A DNA stretch of 64,000 bases, from positions 682,001 to 746,000 of the forward strand of contig CBDCWW010000024.1 of the NCBI GenBank assembly GCA_965223585.1, in the 5' to 3' direction. This stretch comes from CBDCVN01 sp965223585. GTDB lineage: Bacteria > Deinococcota > Deinococci > Deinococcales > Trueperaceae. Of the stretch, positions 1 to 8,846 are shown piece by piece. A program made the position numbers and the translations under genes. Each line of letters opens with the position of its first letter. The first letter of the stretch is position 1. The notes under the pieces were generated by a model. That model searched no databases and was not told the origin of the DNA. It saw nothing but the letters and a program-made list of their open reading frames with translations.

Positions 1-629
1 GTCTCACCCACATTTTCATAATTTATAGAAATAGTAGTTAGTTCTCCACCTTTTAGAGTTACAGTATAAACATCTTGCTCTGCTTCGTAGGTATTGCCAC
101 CTGCGCTGACATTATATGCAACTATGGCATAGTAGCTGGGTAAAAGTGGTAGTATCATCGGAGAACTTGCCAGATTGCATACAGAGGTCTTTTCTCCGGA
201 TGAACCGTTTACGACCTCAAGCTTACTGAGTACGTCAGCTGGCAAATTGTTAACTTCTATAGTTAAAGCTGCTACAGGTGAGTATTCTATGGAAACTGTA
301 GTAGTTTCACCAGTACTTATTTCTATAACATTGCTAGGTCGAGTATCACTGACCATATAACTGCCACCTTCACCAGACACATTTAAAGCACTAATGATAT
401 AGGTATCAGGTGAAAGTTGTAATGCCCCAGCTTTGTCAGTTGATGGTCTTAAAGTAAACTTTTGCCTAGATCCTTTAGATACTGCCCATACTTCAGCTTC
501 TTTTCCACTGGACAGGCCAGTTACTTCAACAATTAAAGTACCACTTTCTTCTGAGGATTCGGTTTCTTGTTGAGAAAATCCAAAAGAAAATCCTAATATT
601 ATTAGGAGAGCTATTAAAATTGATAACAT
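1..629 (-). CDS. exported repeat protein, 3' end outside window
   Basis: Reading leftward from an ATG at 629 the frame is open for 209 codons and runs off the window edge. The product starts with a hydrophobic signal peptide (MLSILIALLIILGFSFGFSQ), then an acidic Ser/Glu linker, then at least two copies of a unit of about 90 residues. The units share LSPDTYIISALNVSG-like and LPSYYAIVAYNVSAG-like cores followed by TTVSIEY or TTISINY, suggesting beta-sandwich repeats of an envelope or secreted protein. A TATAAT-like hexamer lies about 25 bases before the ATG. No catalytic motif is visible and I do not recognise a function. Confidence 0.6.
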   Translation of the reverse strand, partial: MLSILIALLIILGFSFGFSQQETESSEESGTLIVEVTGLSSGKEAEVWAVSKGSRQKFTLRPSTDKAGALQLSPDTYIISALNVSGEGGSYMVSDTRPSNVIEISTGETTTVSIEYSPVAALTIEVNNLPADVLSKLEVVNGSSGEKTSVCNLASSPMILPLLPSYYAIVAYNVSAGGNTYEAEQDVYTVTLKGGELTTISINYENVGE

Positions 630-716
630 GCTCGAGGCTTTTTTAAAAAACGTTATTATAAGCATACATTGCTATTTTGTTACTTTTAAGTTAGTAATTA
701 TTAAGTACTTAACTTT

Positions 717-1427
717 TTAAGCCCTATCTTTTTTACGTTTGCCAGATTTTTCATATTCAGCTATAATTTCATCTGCATTGCCACAGGCACGAACTACACC
801 TTCTTCTATCCATACAACACGTTTGCAAAACTTACTTATGGTTGATGTACTGTGTGAAACTAGAACTATAGTCTTATTTGAATTTATTATTTTGTGCATT
901 GCTTCAGCTGCTTTTTCTTTAAATTTAGCATCTCCAGCAGACATAGCTTCATCTATTAATAAAACATCTGGATTAGCATTGAAAGCAACTGCAAAACCTA
1001 GTCTAGACCGCATACCAGAAGAATAGTTACGAACAGGCTGGTCTATAAATTCACCCAGCTCTGCAAAGCCAATAATTTCAGGAAGTTTTTTCTTTATTTC
1101 TTTTTGGCTAAGGCCAAGCAACATAGCACCTAAAAATATATTCTCACGACCACTAAGGTCTTTGACAAAACCTAGGCTCAAAGATAGTAACGAAGTCTTT
1201 AAACCCCTAGACTCAATCTTTCCAGCGTCTGGTTTAACTACACCCGCTAATAATCTAAGTAAAGTGCTTTTGCCTGCTCCATTACGACCTATTATACCTA
1301 AAGTTTCTCCTTGGTACACATCAAAACTAATATCCTTTAATGCCCAGTAGAGCTTACGCTTAAATCCTTCTTTCAATCTATAAGCTAGACCAATATTTTT
1401 TACACAGATAACTGGACTGCTGCTCAT
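717..1427 (-). CDS. ABC transporter ATP-binding protein, Wzt/TagH type
   Basis: This is the nucleotide-binding subunit of a polysaccharide or teichoic-acid type ABC exporter, acting on the cytoplasmic face with the permease encoded just upstream. Visible motifs are the Walker A GRNGAGKST (near residue 48), the signature YSSGMRSRL (near 137), the Walker B DVLLIDEAMSAGD and the switch His in VLVSHS. At 236 aa it has the usual NBD length and lacks the C-terminal sugar-recognition extension of longer Wzt proteins. The ATG overlaps the permease stop by 4 bases, so the two genes are probably translationally coupled. Confidence 0.9.
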   Translation of the reverse strand: MSSSPVICVKNIGLAYRLKEGFKRKLYWALKDISFDVYQGETLGIIGRNGAGKSTLLRLLAGVVKPDAGKIESRGLKTSLLSLSLGFVKDLSGRENIFLGAMLLGLSQKEIKKKLPEIIGFAELGEFIDQPVRNYSSGMRSRLGFAVAFNANPDVLLIDEAMSAGDAKFKEKAAEAMHKIINSNKTIVLVSHSTSTISKFCKRVVWIEEGVVRACGNADEIIAEYEKSGKRKKDRA

Positions 1428-2200
1428 CCGCGGTTAACTTTAGAGAAAGTATAACTAAGACGGTTTATGTGCCATACACTGAAAGCTAGTAATGGAATAG
1501 CAAACAAAGTAATTCCTCCCAGTCTAGGCCAATTAGGCCACTGGGAACGCACTAAAATATCACGGTAAGAGTCTATTAGAGTAACCATGGGGTTAAGGTA
1601 AAACCACTTCTTTACATCTGGTTCAAATGCATTAATATCAAAAAATATACCTGATGCAAAAAACATTAGCAACAATCCATTGCTTATAATATGCCTCAAA
1701 TCAGGGAAAAATGGTACCATACTGGCTAAGAGAATACCGCCTCCTAATGTTAGGATAGCTTGAATAATCATTAATACTGGTAATGCTAGGATGGTTATTT
1801 GCAAAGGAAAACCATAGAATGCTAGAAAAATAAGTAAAATAAGTAAAATAAATATTAATTTAAAAGTACTACTGCCAAAACTAATGGCAGGAAACATCCA
1901 CTTAGGTACATGTATTTGATCAATAATATTCTTATTGGCGGTAATCGAATTAGAGCCAGATTGCAAGCTACTAGCAAACCATCTCCAGAAAACTAAGCCC
2001 GGCAGAATCTGAATAAGCTTCCTTTCAAACCCAAGGCCGCCGCCTCGTAAACCAACTTCAAATACAAAATAAAAAATACACATATACATAGCAGGCTCAA
2101 TAATCCACCAAAGCATTCCTAAAAAGTAACGTGAGGCCTCAGCTTTTAATCCAGCTACCACGCGAAAGATAATTATTTTTATTACTTGTCGATTAGACAT
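1424..2200 (-). CDS. ABC-2 type polysaccharide export permease, Wzm/TagG type
   Basis: This is the membrane subunit that would carry an undecaprenyl-linked polysaccharide or similar glycan across the inner membrane. The 258 residues show about six hydrophobic segments, the amphipathic N-terminus common to this family, and the conserved late region WFYLNPMVTLIDSYRDILV. It is the first gene of a two-gene operon with the ATPase (ATG overlapping the stop). No glycosyltransferase genes lie within the window on this side, so the cargo cannot be named. Confidence 0.88.
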   Translation of the reverse strand: MSNRQVIKIIIFRVVAGLKAEASRYFLGMLWWIIEPAMYMCIFYFVFEVGLRGGGLGFERKLIQILPGLVFWRWFASSLQSGSNSITANKNIIDQIHVPKWMFPAISFGSSTFKLIFILLILLIFLAFYGFPLQITILALPVLMIIQAILTLGGGILLASMVPFFPDLRHIISNGLLLMFFASGIFFDINAFEPDVKKWFYLNPMVTLIDSYRDILVRSQWPNWPRLGGITLFAIPLLAFSVWHINRLSYTFSKVNRG

Positions 2201-2515
2201 ATAAACTATTTAAGATTTCCTCGACAGAATGTTACAATAGCCCAGATGTTCCATTTCTTTTTTGTGAATGTTATTTTGTTAAGCATTACTGTAATCAGAT
2301 TAACACATAGACTTTGTTTGGGGGGCTAAAAAGTTTTACTTGAATATTTCAATTTGCTTAAATGTATTTCTAACTGAAATTGGTAATAAACATGCCAATT
2401 AGCATACCCGATTGTTTTCACACTGTTTATTTAGCACAATTTGTAAATGAAAATATTTGCTAACTAAGAGTTGAATGTTTAAATCACTAGTTTTATAGAT
2501 TGGGAGAAACAGATT
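2201..2515. other. intergenic region between divergent wzm and ndh
   Basis: This AT-rich spacer of 315 bases must carry promoters for both the exporter operon (leftward) and NDH-2 (rightward). A run of six G at about 2321 is the only conspicuous oddity. A GGGAGA ribosome-binding site lies about 9 bases before the ndh ATG. I see no RNA gene or repeat. Confidence 0.4.
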
Positions 2516-3811
2516 ATGGATAAACCTAGAGTAGTCATAGTGGGCGCAGGTTTCGCGGGACTTTATGCCGCTAAAAGGCTTAAAAGAGTTCCTGTAGAAG
2601 TGCTTTTGATAGATCAGAATAATTATCATACTTTTCAACCATTACTTTATCAAGTGGCTACTGCTATGCTCGAGCCAGAAGAAATAGCTCACAGTATACG
2701 TGGTGCTTTCCATAGTCAAAAAAATATAGATTTTTATAAAGGCACTGTAAATGATGTGGATTGGGATGATCAAACAGTTCAATTAGCAGATGGCAAAGAA
2801 TTTAGCTATGACTATCTTATTCTAGCTACAGGAGCCACTTACAATGATTTTGGTGTCAAGGGTGTTAGAGAACATTGCTTTTTTCTAAAAAGTCTTAGTG
2901 AGGCAGTAAATATACGTGGTCATATACTCGAGCAATTTGAAAAAGCCGCTGCCAAACCAGACTTAATTGACGAGGGTATTCTTAACTTTGTGGTAATAGG
3001 CGGCGGTCCTACAGGCATAGAAATGGCTGGAGCACTTTTTGAGCTTTTTGATAGAGTTTTACCAAAAGACTTTCCTAAACTTGATATTTCTAGGGCAAAA
3101 GTGATTCTCATTGAACAAGTCTCACACCTATTAGATGCTTATAGTGATAAAACTCGAGGCTATGCTCTAAAGACTTTACAGCAACACAGCATAGAAGTAC
3201 ATCTAAACACAGCAGTTACAGAAGTGCGCGAAGATGCTGTAGGGTTAGTTGGTGACCGGGAAATACCTACTAAAACTGTCCTATGGGCAGCAGGAGTACG
3301 GGCACATCCTTTAGTAGATGCTTTAGATGTTGAGCTTACCCGCGGCCATCGTATAAAGGTAAATCCTGACCTAAGCATCCCTGAGCAATCAAATGTCTTC
3401 GTAGTAGGTGATATGGCTGGAGCAATAGATAAAGAGGGAGAGCTTCTTCCCCAAGTCTGCCCTGTAGCTATTCAACAAGGCAATCATGTCGCTAAACAAA
3501 TCCAGAATGAGCTTTTAGAAAACCCCCGAAAAGATTTTCAGTATTTTGACAAAGGCTCTATGGCTATAGTGGGCCGCAATGCTGGGGTAGCAGAACTATC
3601 TAAAAAATTGGGTGGATTCAAGTTTCATGGTTTCCTAGGATGGGTAGCATGGCTCTTTATCCATTTAATTTACTTAATAGGCTTCCAGAATAAGTTCCAA
3701 GTTTTAAGCCAGTGGGCATATAGCTACCTTACCTTTGATCGTAAGGCAAGGCTTATTACTGAAATGAAACCTTCAGAGATTGAAAAGGTAAACCGTACAG
3801 GTAAGTTATAA
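2516..3811 (+). CDS. ndh: type II NADH dehydrogenase (NDH-2)
   Basis: This single-subunit FAD flavoprotein passes electrons from NADH to quinone without proton pumping. The N-terminal FAD-binding fold has VIVGAGFAGLYAAKRL at residues 5-20. A second Rossmann motif for NADH, FVVIGGGPTGIEMAG, lies near residue 160. The FAD-contacting NVFVVGDMAG is near 300. The C-terminal part (VAWLFIHLIYLIGFQNK) is the membrane-associating amphipathic and hydrophobic region. The length of 431 aa fits the family. The stop codon overlaps the stop of the convergent pgk gene. Confidence 0.92.
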   Translation: MDKPRVVIVGAGFAGLYAAKRLKRVPVEVLLIDQNNYHTFQPLLYQVATAMLEPEEIAHSIRGAFHSQKNIDFYKGTVNDVDWDDQTVQLADGKEFSYDYLILATGATYNDFGVKGVREHCFFLKSLSEAVNIRGHILEQFEKAAAKPDLIDEGILNFVVIGGGPTGIEMAGALFELFDRVLPKDFPKLDISRAKVILIEQVSHLLDAYSDKTRGYALKTLQQHSIEVHLNTAVTEVREDAVGLVGDREIPTKTVLWAAGVRAHPLVDALDVELTRGHRIKVNPDLSIPEQSNVFVVGDMAGAIDKEGELLPQVCPVAIQQGNHVAKQIQNELLENPRKDFQYFDKGSMAIVGRNAGVAELSKKLGGFKFHGFLGWVAWLFIHLIYLIGFQNKFQVLSQWAYSYLTFDRKARLITEMKPSEIEKVNRTGKL

Positions 3812-4981
3812 AAGAGCTTTTATTCCCGGCAGATCTTTGCCTTCAAGAAATTCTAAAGATGCTCCACCACCCGTAGAAATATGACCTATTTTATCTGCCA
3901 CTCCAGTAACATTTACAGCTGCTACTGAATCCCCACCACCCACCACGGTAAACCCTCCAACATTTGCAACATTATCAGCAATTGCCCTGGTGCCACCATC
4001 AAAGGGGGGCACTTCAAAAACACCCATGGGGCCATTCCAGAGAATGGTCTTAGCATCACTAAGTACAGTTTGGTAATCTTTAATAGCTTCTGGACCAATA
4101 TCTAAGCCCATAAGATCATCAGGGATTTCCCCTGAAGGGTGAACACTTGTTTCTATCCCTGCTTTGATTTCGCTGGCACAAAGTGAATCTTGGGGTAAAT
4201 GAAACTTTATTCCTTTAACTTTCGCCTTTTCTAGAAGTTCTTTGGCTAGCTCGAGCTTATCCTCTTCAACCAACGATTTACCTACTTTTTTGCCTTGGGC
4301 CTTAAAAAAGGTATAAGCCATTGCTCCACCAATAAGAATTTCATCTACCACACTCAACAAATTTTCAATAACACCAATTTTGTCACTAACTTTAGCTCCA
4401 CCTATAATGACTTTAAAAGGTTTTTGAGGACTGCTTAATAAACCAGAAAGTACTTTAACTTCTTTCTCAATCAGAAAACCTGCAGCACTTGTTATGTGAT
4501 GTGTAACACCTTCAGTGCTAGCATGGGCGCGGTGAGCAGCACCAAAAGCATCATTTACATAAATATCACCATAGCTAGCTAAAATCTTAGCAAATTCAGT
4601 ATCATTTTGAGTTTCTCGCTCATCAAAACGTAGATTTTCAAGTAAGGTGATACTTTGTTTAGGAGCATCTGCTACAAATTTTGCTTGGTCTTCACTCACA
4701 GCACTAGCTGCTTTTAAATAGCGTACCTCTCTATCTAAAAGTTCAGCCAGACGTTTAGCAACAGGCTCTAAGCAATATTTATCCTCCACCCCCTTAGGTC
4801 TTCCTAAATGACTCATCAAAACTATGGTGCTACCCTGTTCTATAAGATACCTAATAGTTGGTAGAGAAGCACGAATGCGAGTATCATCGGTTACTAAGCC
4901 ATCTTTAATAGGCACATTAAAGTCTACTCTTACTAAAGTTTTTTTGTTTGAAGCACTAATTTGTTTAAGCGTTTTAAGCAT
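3806..4981 (-). CDS. pgk: phosphoglycerate kinase
   Basis: This glycolytic enzyme transfers phosphate from 1,3-bisphosphoglycerate to ADP. The start is the ATG giving MLKTLKQIS, preceded by AAGGA at good spacing; the open frame extends upstream but without homology. Family motifs present are TLVRVDFNVPI (substrate site, near residue 19), MSHLGRPKG, INDAFGAAHRAHAS-like VNDAFGAAHRAHAS, and the C-terminal nucleotide motif VVGGGDSVAAV. The product is 391 aa, typical for bacteria. The convergent ndh gene ends within the same six bases. Confidence 0.95.
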   Translation of the reverse strand: MLKTLKQISASNKKTLVRVDFNVPIKDGLVTDDTRIRASLPTIRYLIEQGSTIVLMSHLGRPKGVEDKYCLEPVAKRLAELLDREVRYLKAASAVSEDQAKFVADAPKQSITLLENLRFDERETQNDTEFAKILASYGDIYVNDAFGAAHRAHASTEGVTHHITSAAGFLIEKEVKVLSGLLSSPQKPFKVIIGGAKVSDKIGVIENLLSVVDEILIGGAMAYTFFKAQGKKVGKSLVEEDKLELAKELLEKAKVKGIKFHLPQDSLCASEIKAGIETSVHPSGEIPDDLMGLDIGPEAIKDYQTVLSDAKTILWNGPMGVFEVPPFDGGTRAIADNVANVGGFTVVGGGDSVAAVNVTGVADKIGHISTGGGASLEFLEGKDLPGIKALL

Positions 4982-5341
4982 AACTTTTCCTTTGCAGATA
5001 AATTTTAGCTGACATTGGTGTAGCCATCTTATTTTATTATCAGGTGTATAGCAAGGTACTACCTTCCTAAAACTAAAGAGCATTTATCTGTAAACGCTGA
5101 GAGAATCAAGCTTTGATTATCTTGCAAAACCCAACCAGCAATCAACCACTTTCAATGTGATTTCATATAGATGTCCAGATAAATTATTGCCTTATTCAAA
5201 GCAAGGAATGTCCATCCTGAACGCAGTGAAAGATCTCTCATACATTAATGCCTTCAGAGATTCTTCGTCGTTATACTCCTCAGAATGACATGCTCACAGA
5301 TGGGGTTTTTATCTAGGAAAAAACTTTTCTAGGGCACTATA
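4982..5341. other. intergenic region upstream of pgk with a dispersed repeat
   Basis: This is about 360 bases between the pgk start and the end of the DUF790 gene. The right half (about 5200-5295) holds a repeat. The remainder is AT-rich with no gene that I can support. Confidence 0.4.
5205..5295. repeat. dispersed intergenic repeat (GAATCTC/CATTCTGAG type)
   Basis: The segment has two related half-sites in opposite orientation, one reading TCCTGAACGCAGTGAAAGAT and the other AGAGATTCTTCGTCGTTATA followed by CTCCTCAGAATGACA. The resemblance is to the widespread intergenic family containing TGTCATTCTGAG...GAAGAATCTC. The arms can fold into an imperfect hairpin. The family assignment is from memory of the motif. 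Confidence 0.5.
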
Positions 5342-6559
5342 CTATGCTGCAATAGCAGCAAGAACATCTTTAGGCTGTACTTTACCTTTAAACCAAATTA
5401 CCTTTGCGGGTACGTTTTCTAATTTTACACCTGCTTCCCCTAAATTGAGTCTTTCAGATACAGCTAAAATAATGTCATCACGATTAGCTTTTCTAACTTG
5501 GGCAAACTTTTTTTGCAGATATTGTGGTCGCCAATAACCTACTATCTCAAAAAGGTAAGGATTATAAGTGGGGTGCACTAGACGAAAGTCAGGTATCATT
5601 ACACTACCTGGAATAGGGATTAGTTCTACTTCTCGTTCTAGTTTCCACTCAGTTTTAGTCTGAGTCCACCTCTTGGCAAAAGCCTCTTCAACAGCACTAT
5701 CGTAGACTTTCCCCTTTTTGTAATGTGAAACAAGCCCACACTTATCGTCAAGTGCAAAATGCGCTGTCTTTACTGTGCCATCAAACATCTTGTGTGGGGC
5801 TAGTCTTGTTTCCATCCTCCATTTAGAAACATGTAATAGTGAAGGTAAGAATTTGGCTATGCCTAGACCATAACGAGTGCTTTGCTTAAACAAACTAGCA
5901 GGGCCATCAATAGTAATTGAAAAGCCGTGGTCAGCATCACCCTCTATATAACTCATTAAACCGAAAAGCTTTAAATAGCGAAATAATTGCTTATACTCGC
6001 CGGGTTCATTGCGATAGGCAGTAATTACAATATCGGCAGCACGGTAAAGAATGCCCTGCACCTGTGATAAGTTGTAACGGTGAATTAAGTCTTCAGCACT
6101 TGGAGGATCAAAGCTAATAAGTATTTGGTTCTCAGCAAGGTCAGCATATAAACCCTGTTCAACTTGCTCAGAAGTAACCTCTTTGCCACTATCTAAACTT
6201 AAACGCTCAGCAACTTCTGTTAGAGTCTTTTTAGTATTTTGCTTACTTGGCAGACTTTTTGCAGCAGCTTCAAATACTAGCTGGCGCAAAATACTTGGCT
6301 CTATAGGGCTAATTGTTTCAAACTCGGCAAAACTGTTGCCTAGTATATGGGCAAAACCCCTCTTGACTCGATAGTCAGTTTCAGCCCCTTCTAAAATTTC
6401 TAAACGTTCGTCTAATTCAGCTCGCTTTAACCCTATGCATTCATTAAAAACAGCAATTAACTCTTTAGCAGTAGCTATATTTTTACTGTCTAACTTTAAA
6501 CGCTTAGGTATAACCTCCTCACCCACATAACGATGGATAAGGAGGTCACTGGGAAGCAA
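5342..6559 (-). CDS. DUF790 / Bax1-like nuclease family protein
   Basis: The 405-aa product resembles the DUF790 family, whose archaeal member Bax1 is an endonuclease partner of the XPB helicase. It starts MLPSDLLIHRYVGEEVIPK, typical of the family N-terminus. The C-terminal half has a restriction-endonuclease-like core with VMIPDFRLVHP (metal-binding Asp) and YLFEIVGYWRPQYLQKK (Glu plus the family-typical GYW). The start is TTG at 6559, 14 bases after the cytochrome gene, with a GATAAA just upstream. No XPB gene is in the window. Function is by family only. Confidence 0.7.
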   Translation of the reverse strand: MLPSDLLIHRYVGEEVIPKRLKLDSKNIATAKELIAVFNECIGLKRAELDERLEILEGAETDYRVKRGFAHILGNSFAEFETISPIEPSILRQLVFEAAAKSLPSKQNTKKTLTEVAERLSLDSGKEVTSEQVEQGLYADLAENQILISFDPPSAEDLIHRYNLSQVQGILYRAADIVITAYRNEPGEYKQLFRYLKLFGLMSYIEGDADHGFSITIDGPASLFKQSTRYGLGIAKFLPSLLHVSKWRMETRLAPHKMFDGTVKTAHFALDDKCGLVSHYKKGKVYDSAVEEAFAKRWTQTKTEWKLEREVELIPIPGSVMIPDFRLVHPTYNPYLFEIVGYWRPQYLQKKFAQVRKANRDDIILAVSERLNLGEAGVKLENVPAKVIWFKGKVQPKDVLAAIAA

Positions 6560-6573
6560 TTTTTATCCGACTT

Positions 6574-7479
6574 CTAACGATTACCCTCTGCTAGTACAGG
6601 TAGGCTTTGGAAATATAGCCATAAAGCTTTAATTTCATCATCTGTCATTTGTGCTGTGTCACGCCAAGGCATAAAAGGATCCATCTCGCTGCCATCAGGG
6701 AGTTTGCCTTCACGTAAGGCAGTAAAGAATTCATCTTCAGTCCAAGTACCTAGACCTGTAATTTCATCTGGAGTAAGGTTAGTAGGCACTGGTGTTTCAG
6801 GTGGCGTGCCGGGAATAGGTCCTCCTGAAAAGCTTTCACCATGACAACCTATGCAACTTACCGCTAGGTATTCTCCATAAGCTAGGCTTGCTTTAGCCTC
6901 AGGAGCTTGGGGTATAGCTACTGTATGATCTATTTTTTCAGCAGGCACAAGAGGAAACTGCCCTGCCAGAAAAAGAATCCTGCCTAATGGCCCTACCTTG
7001 TTGCTAGGTAACTCATTATCTACTGCTGGCAAGTTCTTAAGATAGGCTATAAGGGCTGCTAAATCTTCTTTTCCAAGCACATTATACTCATGAGAGGGCA
7101 TAAAAAGAAGAGGTTTATTGTCAGGTGCTATTGCATGGCGAATAGCACGTATCCAATCATCATCACTGTACTGTGCATCTATACCGCCTTTACCAGAGGT
7201 AAGATTGCTTGCATGTAAACTAACTATGATAGGAGCATCTATAACAACACCCCCTGCGCCATCTTCTTTATGGCAGCTAAGGCAACCGCGAATGATAGCA
7301 ACATGTTCACCTCGAGCAATAGTTTCTTCATCATTAGGGATATCAAGAGAAGCAACTTCAATTTCATAGAGTTTGTTTATGCGGTTATTGCTTATGATAT
7401 AAACGCTAACTAACGCAATCACGATTAGAGCAATTAAAGAAGCTACTATAATTCCCAACCATTTAAAAAATTTTTTCAT
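6574..7479 (-). CDS. membrane-anchored di-haem cytochrome c
   Basis: The ATG giving MKKFFKWLGIIVASLIALIV is preceded by a strong AGGAGG; an upstream in-frame ATG is not needed. An N-terminal membrane anchor is followed by two cytochrome c domains with haem motifs GCLSCH (near residue 67) and CIGCH (near 206). The second domain has the axial-Met region MDPFMPW. The 301 aa suit a periplasmic electron carrier or the cytochrome subunit of an alcohol or aldehyde dehydrogenase. No oxidoreductase partner is adjacent; the next gene is the DUF790 nuclease. Confidence 0.85.
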   Translation of the reverse strand: MKKFFKWLGIIVASLIALIVIALVSVYIISNNRINKLYEIEVASLDIPNDEETIARGEHVAIIRGCLSCHKEDGAGGVVIDAPIIVSLHASNLTSGKGGIDAQYSDDDWIRAIRHAIAPDNKPLLFMPSHEYNVLGKEDLAALIAYLKNLPAVDNELPSNKVGPLGRILFLAGQFPLVPAEKIDHTVAIPQAPEAKASLAYGEYLAVSCIGCHGESFSGGPIPGTPPETPVPTNLTPDEITGLGTWTEDEFFTALREGKLPDGSEMDPFMPWRDTAQMTDDEIKALWLYFQSLPVLAEGNR

Positions 7480-7681
7480 GTTCCTCCTTAAGTCATATAG
7501 GAATAAAAAAGGCAATTTCTTTTAAAAGGCAGCTATTGAGCATAAAAAAGAACCAATTCTTACTTAAAAGTTCTTCCAGCTCTAATAAATAATGATAGCT
7601 GAGTGCTTGTAAATGTTCTATAGTTTTTCACAGAAATTTTGCCTACCTGTTTAAAACATTATAGTTATTTTTTGGGGTATC

Positions 7682-8287
7682 TTAAAGGCTCGAGCCCACA
7701 AATCCTTCACAAAGTTCTCCAACTTGCGTAAAAAGTGTATTAAGCGTTCTTTTACTCTTACCCCAATCAAACTTTTGACCCGGTATTTCTATTTCAGCAT
7801 AGACTTTAGTATTATTCCCCTGTAACTCAGCAGTTACATGGTATTTACCCTGCCAAGACCACATGCTTGAGGGTAAAACAGCTTCAATAGTACAAACACC
7901 TGCTGTTTCTGAAACAGACGCAGGCTTTATATTTTGACGTGCTAAAGAACTAATAACTGCTAATAGAACATAGCTAAAAACATAAGGCAAGGATTCTTGC
8001 CTAGCTTTACCTGTACGCAAACCCATATTAGCGTAAAATTTACTGCTCAAATCACCAATAAGCTTCATGGGAACAGGAATAATTTTTTCTGAAAGTTCTA
8101 AGAACTCCTCACCACTGATGCTACTTTGTGCTTTAGCTGCCTCAGAAGCAATAATTTGCTTACAACGCTCATCTGCTATCAAAGTGCTATAGGAAACGTA
8201 ATCTTTTACTTTTTGCTGGGCTACAGGCGTTCCACAATCAGAGCAAAATTTTCCTATAACTTCTTTACCACAGTTATGACAGTACAT
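7682..8287 (-). CDS. zinc-ribbon protein of unknown function
   Basis: The 201-aa product begins with a zinc ribbon, CHNCG at residues 3-7 and CSDCG at 15-19. A charged linker follows, then an alpha/beta region with a central hydrophobic stretch (FSYVLLAVISSLA) and a C-terminal part ending in FDWGKSKRTLNTLFTQVGEL. The TAAAAT hexamer ends 6 bases before the ATG, and no Shine-Dalgarno is visible, so the mRNA may be leaderless. I do not recognise the C-terminal domain. Confidence 0.6.
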   Translation of the reverse strand: MYCHNCGKEVIGKFCSDCGTPVAQQKVKDYVSYSTLIADERCKQIIASEAAKAQSSISGEEFLELSEKIIPVPMKLIGDLSSKFYANMGLRTGKARQESLPYVFSYVLLAVISSLARQNIKPASVSETAGVCTIEAVLPSSMWSWQGKYHVTAELQGNNTKVYAEIEIPGQKFDWGKSKRTLNTLFTQVGELCEGFVGSSL

Positions 8288-8293
8288 GAACTA

Positions 8294-8299
8294 ATTTTA
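8294..8299 (-). promoter_or_regulatory. candidate -10 element of a leaderless mRNA
   Basis: TAAAAT on the minus strand ends 6 bases before the ATG of the zinc-ribbon gene. The start point would coincide with the start codon. No convincing -35 was found. Confidence 0.35.
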
Positions 8300-8469
8300 C
8301 AATAAATTTTTTTCTAATACAGCAAAGACTTTCTTTTTAGTTTTGGCTAATATTACAGCGCAATGTTGCTAAAAAGCACACTTGATCACATAAAAGAACC
8401 ACTTGAGATAAGCCTACTATTAACAAATCTAACTTTTCTGTGTCAATTAGCTCGTTTTGTTTGCCTCTT

Positions 8470-8552
8470 AGTTTAATCCCCCCTAGCCCCCCTTATTAAG
8501 GGGGGAACATGGAAAGTCCCCCTTAACAAGGAGGATTTAGGGGGATTTGTCC
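8470..8552. repeat. inverted-repeat intergenic element (CCCCCTTAA...TTAGGGGG)
   Basis: AATCCCCCCTAGCCCCCCTT is followed by ATTAAGGGGGGAA, then TCCCCCTTAACAAGG and GGATTTAGGGGGATT. The arms are nested inverted repeats that would form a strong hairpin. The motif resembles a small dispersed element seen in many bacterial genomes. It sits in an untranslated stretch of about 330 bases (8288-8615) that shows nothing else. Confidence 0.55.
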
Positions 8553-8615
8553 TCTGTAACCCAGCTTCATTAGACTTTGTGCTGTAATACTAAAGTCAAG
8601 TGGATAACTAACTAA

Positions 8616-8846
8616 CTATTTTTTTAACACAACTTCTGGCAATACCTTCAAAGAAGAAGCACAATACTTGCAAAATAACGCATCACCATCATGGTCATCA
8701 GGCTTGCAGTTTTTGCACTCTACAAAGGGAGTCTCTTGCTTGCTAATATTGCTAAGCTCTACAGTAACAATACCTGTAGGAACAGCAATAACACCATAAC
8801 CTAAAATCATGACCACTGAAGTAATACCCACGCCAAAGTGAGTCAT
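8616..8846 (-). pseudogene. 3' remnant of a voltage-gated potassium channel
   Basis: The 76-residue frame encodes ITSVVMILGYGVIAVPTGIV, the S6 helix typical of bacterial Kv-type channels, followed by a cytoplasmic tail with a zinc ribbon (CKNC at about 43-46, CKYC at about 58-61). The voltage sensor, S5 and the selectivity filter are missing. A stop codon lies four codons upstream of the apparent ATG, and the IS4-like gene begins about 100 bases further. I infer a broken gene left at an insertion or deletion boundary. Confidence 0.7.

Noticed and set aside
4982..5083. Longer pgk reading frame beginning near 5083
   Set aside because: The extra 34 residues are not like phosphoglycerate kinase, and an AAGGA ribosome-binding site precedes the internal ATG at 4981.
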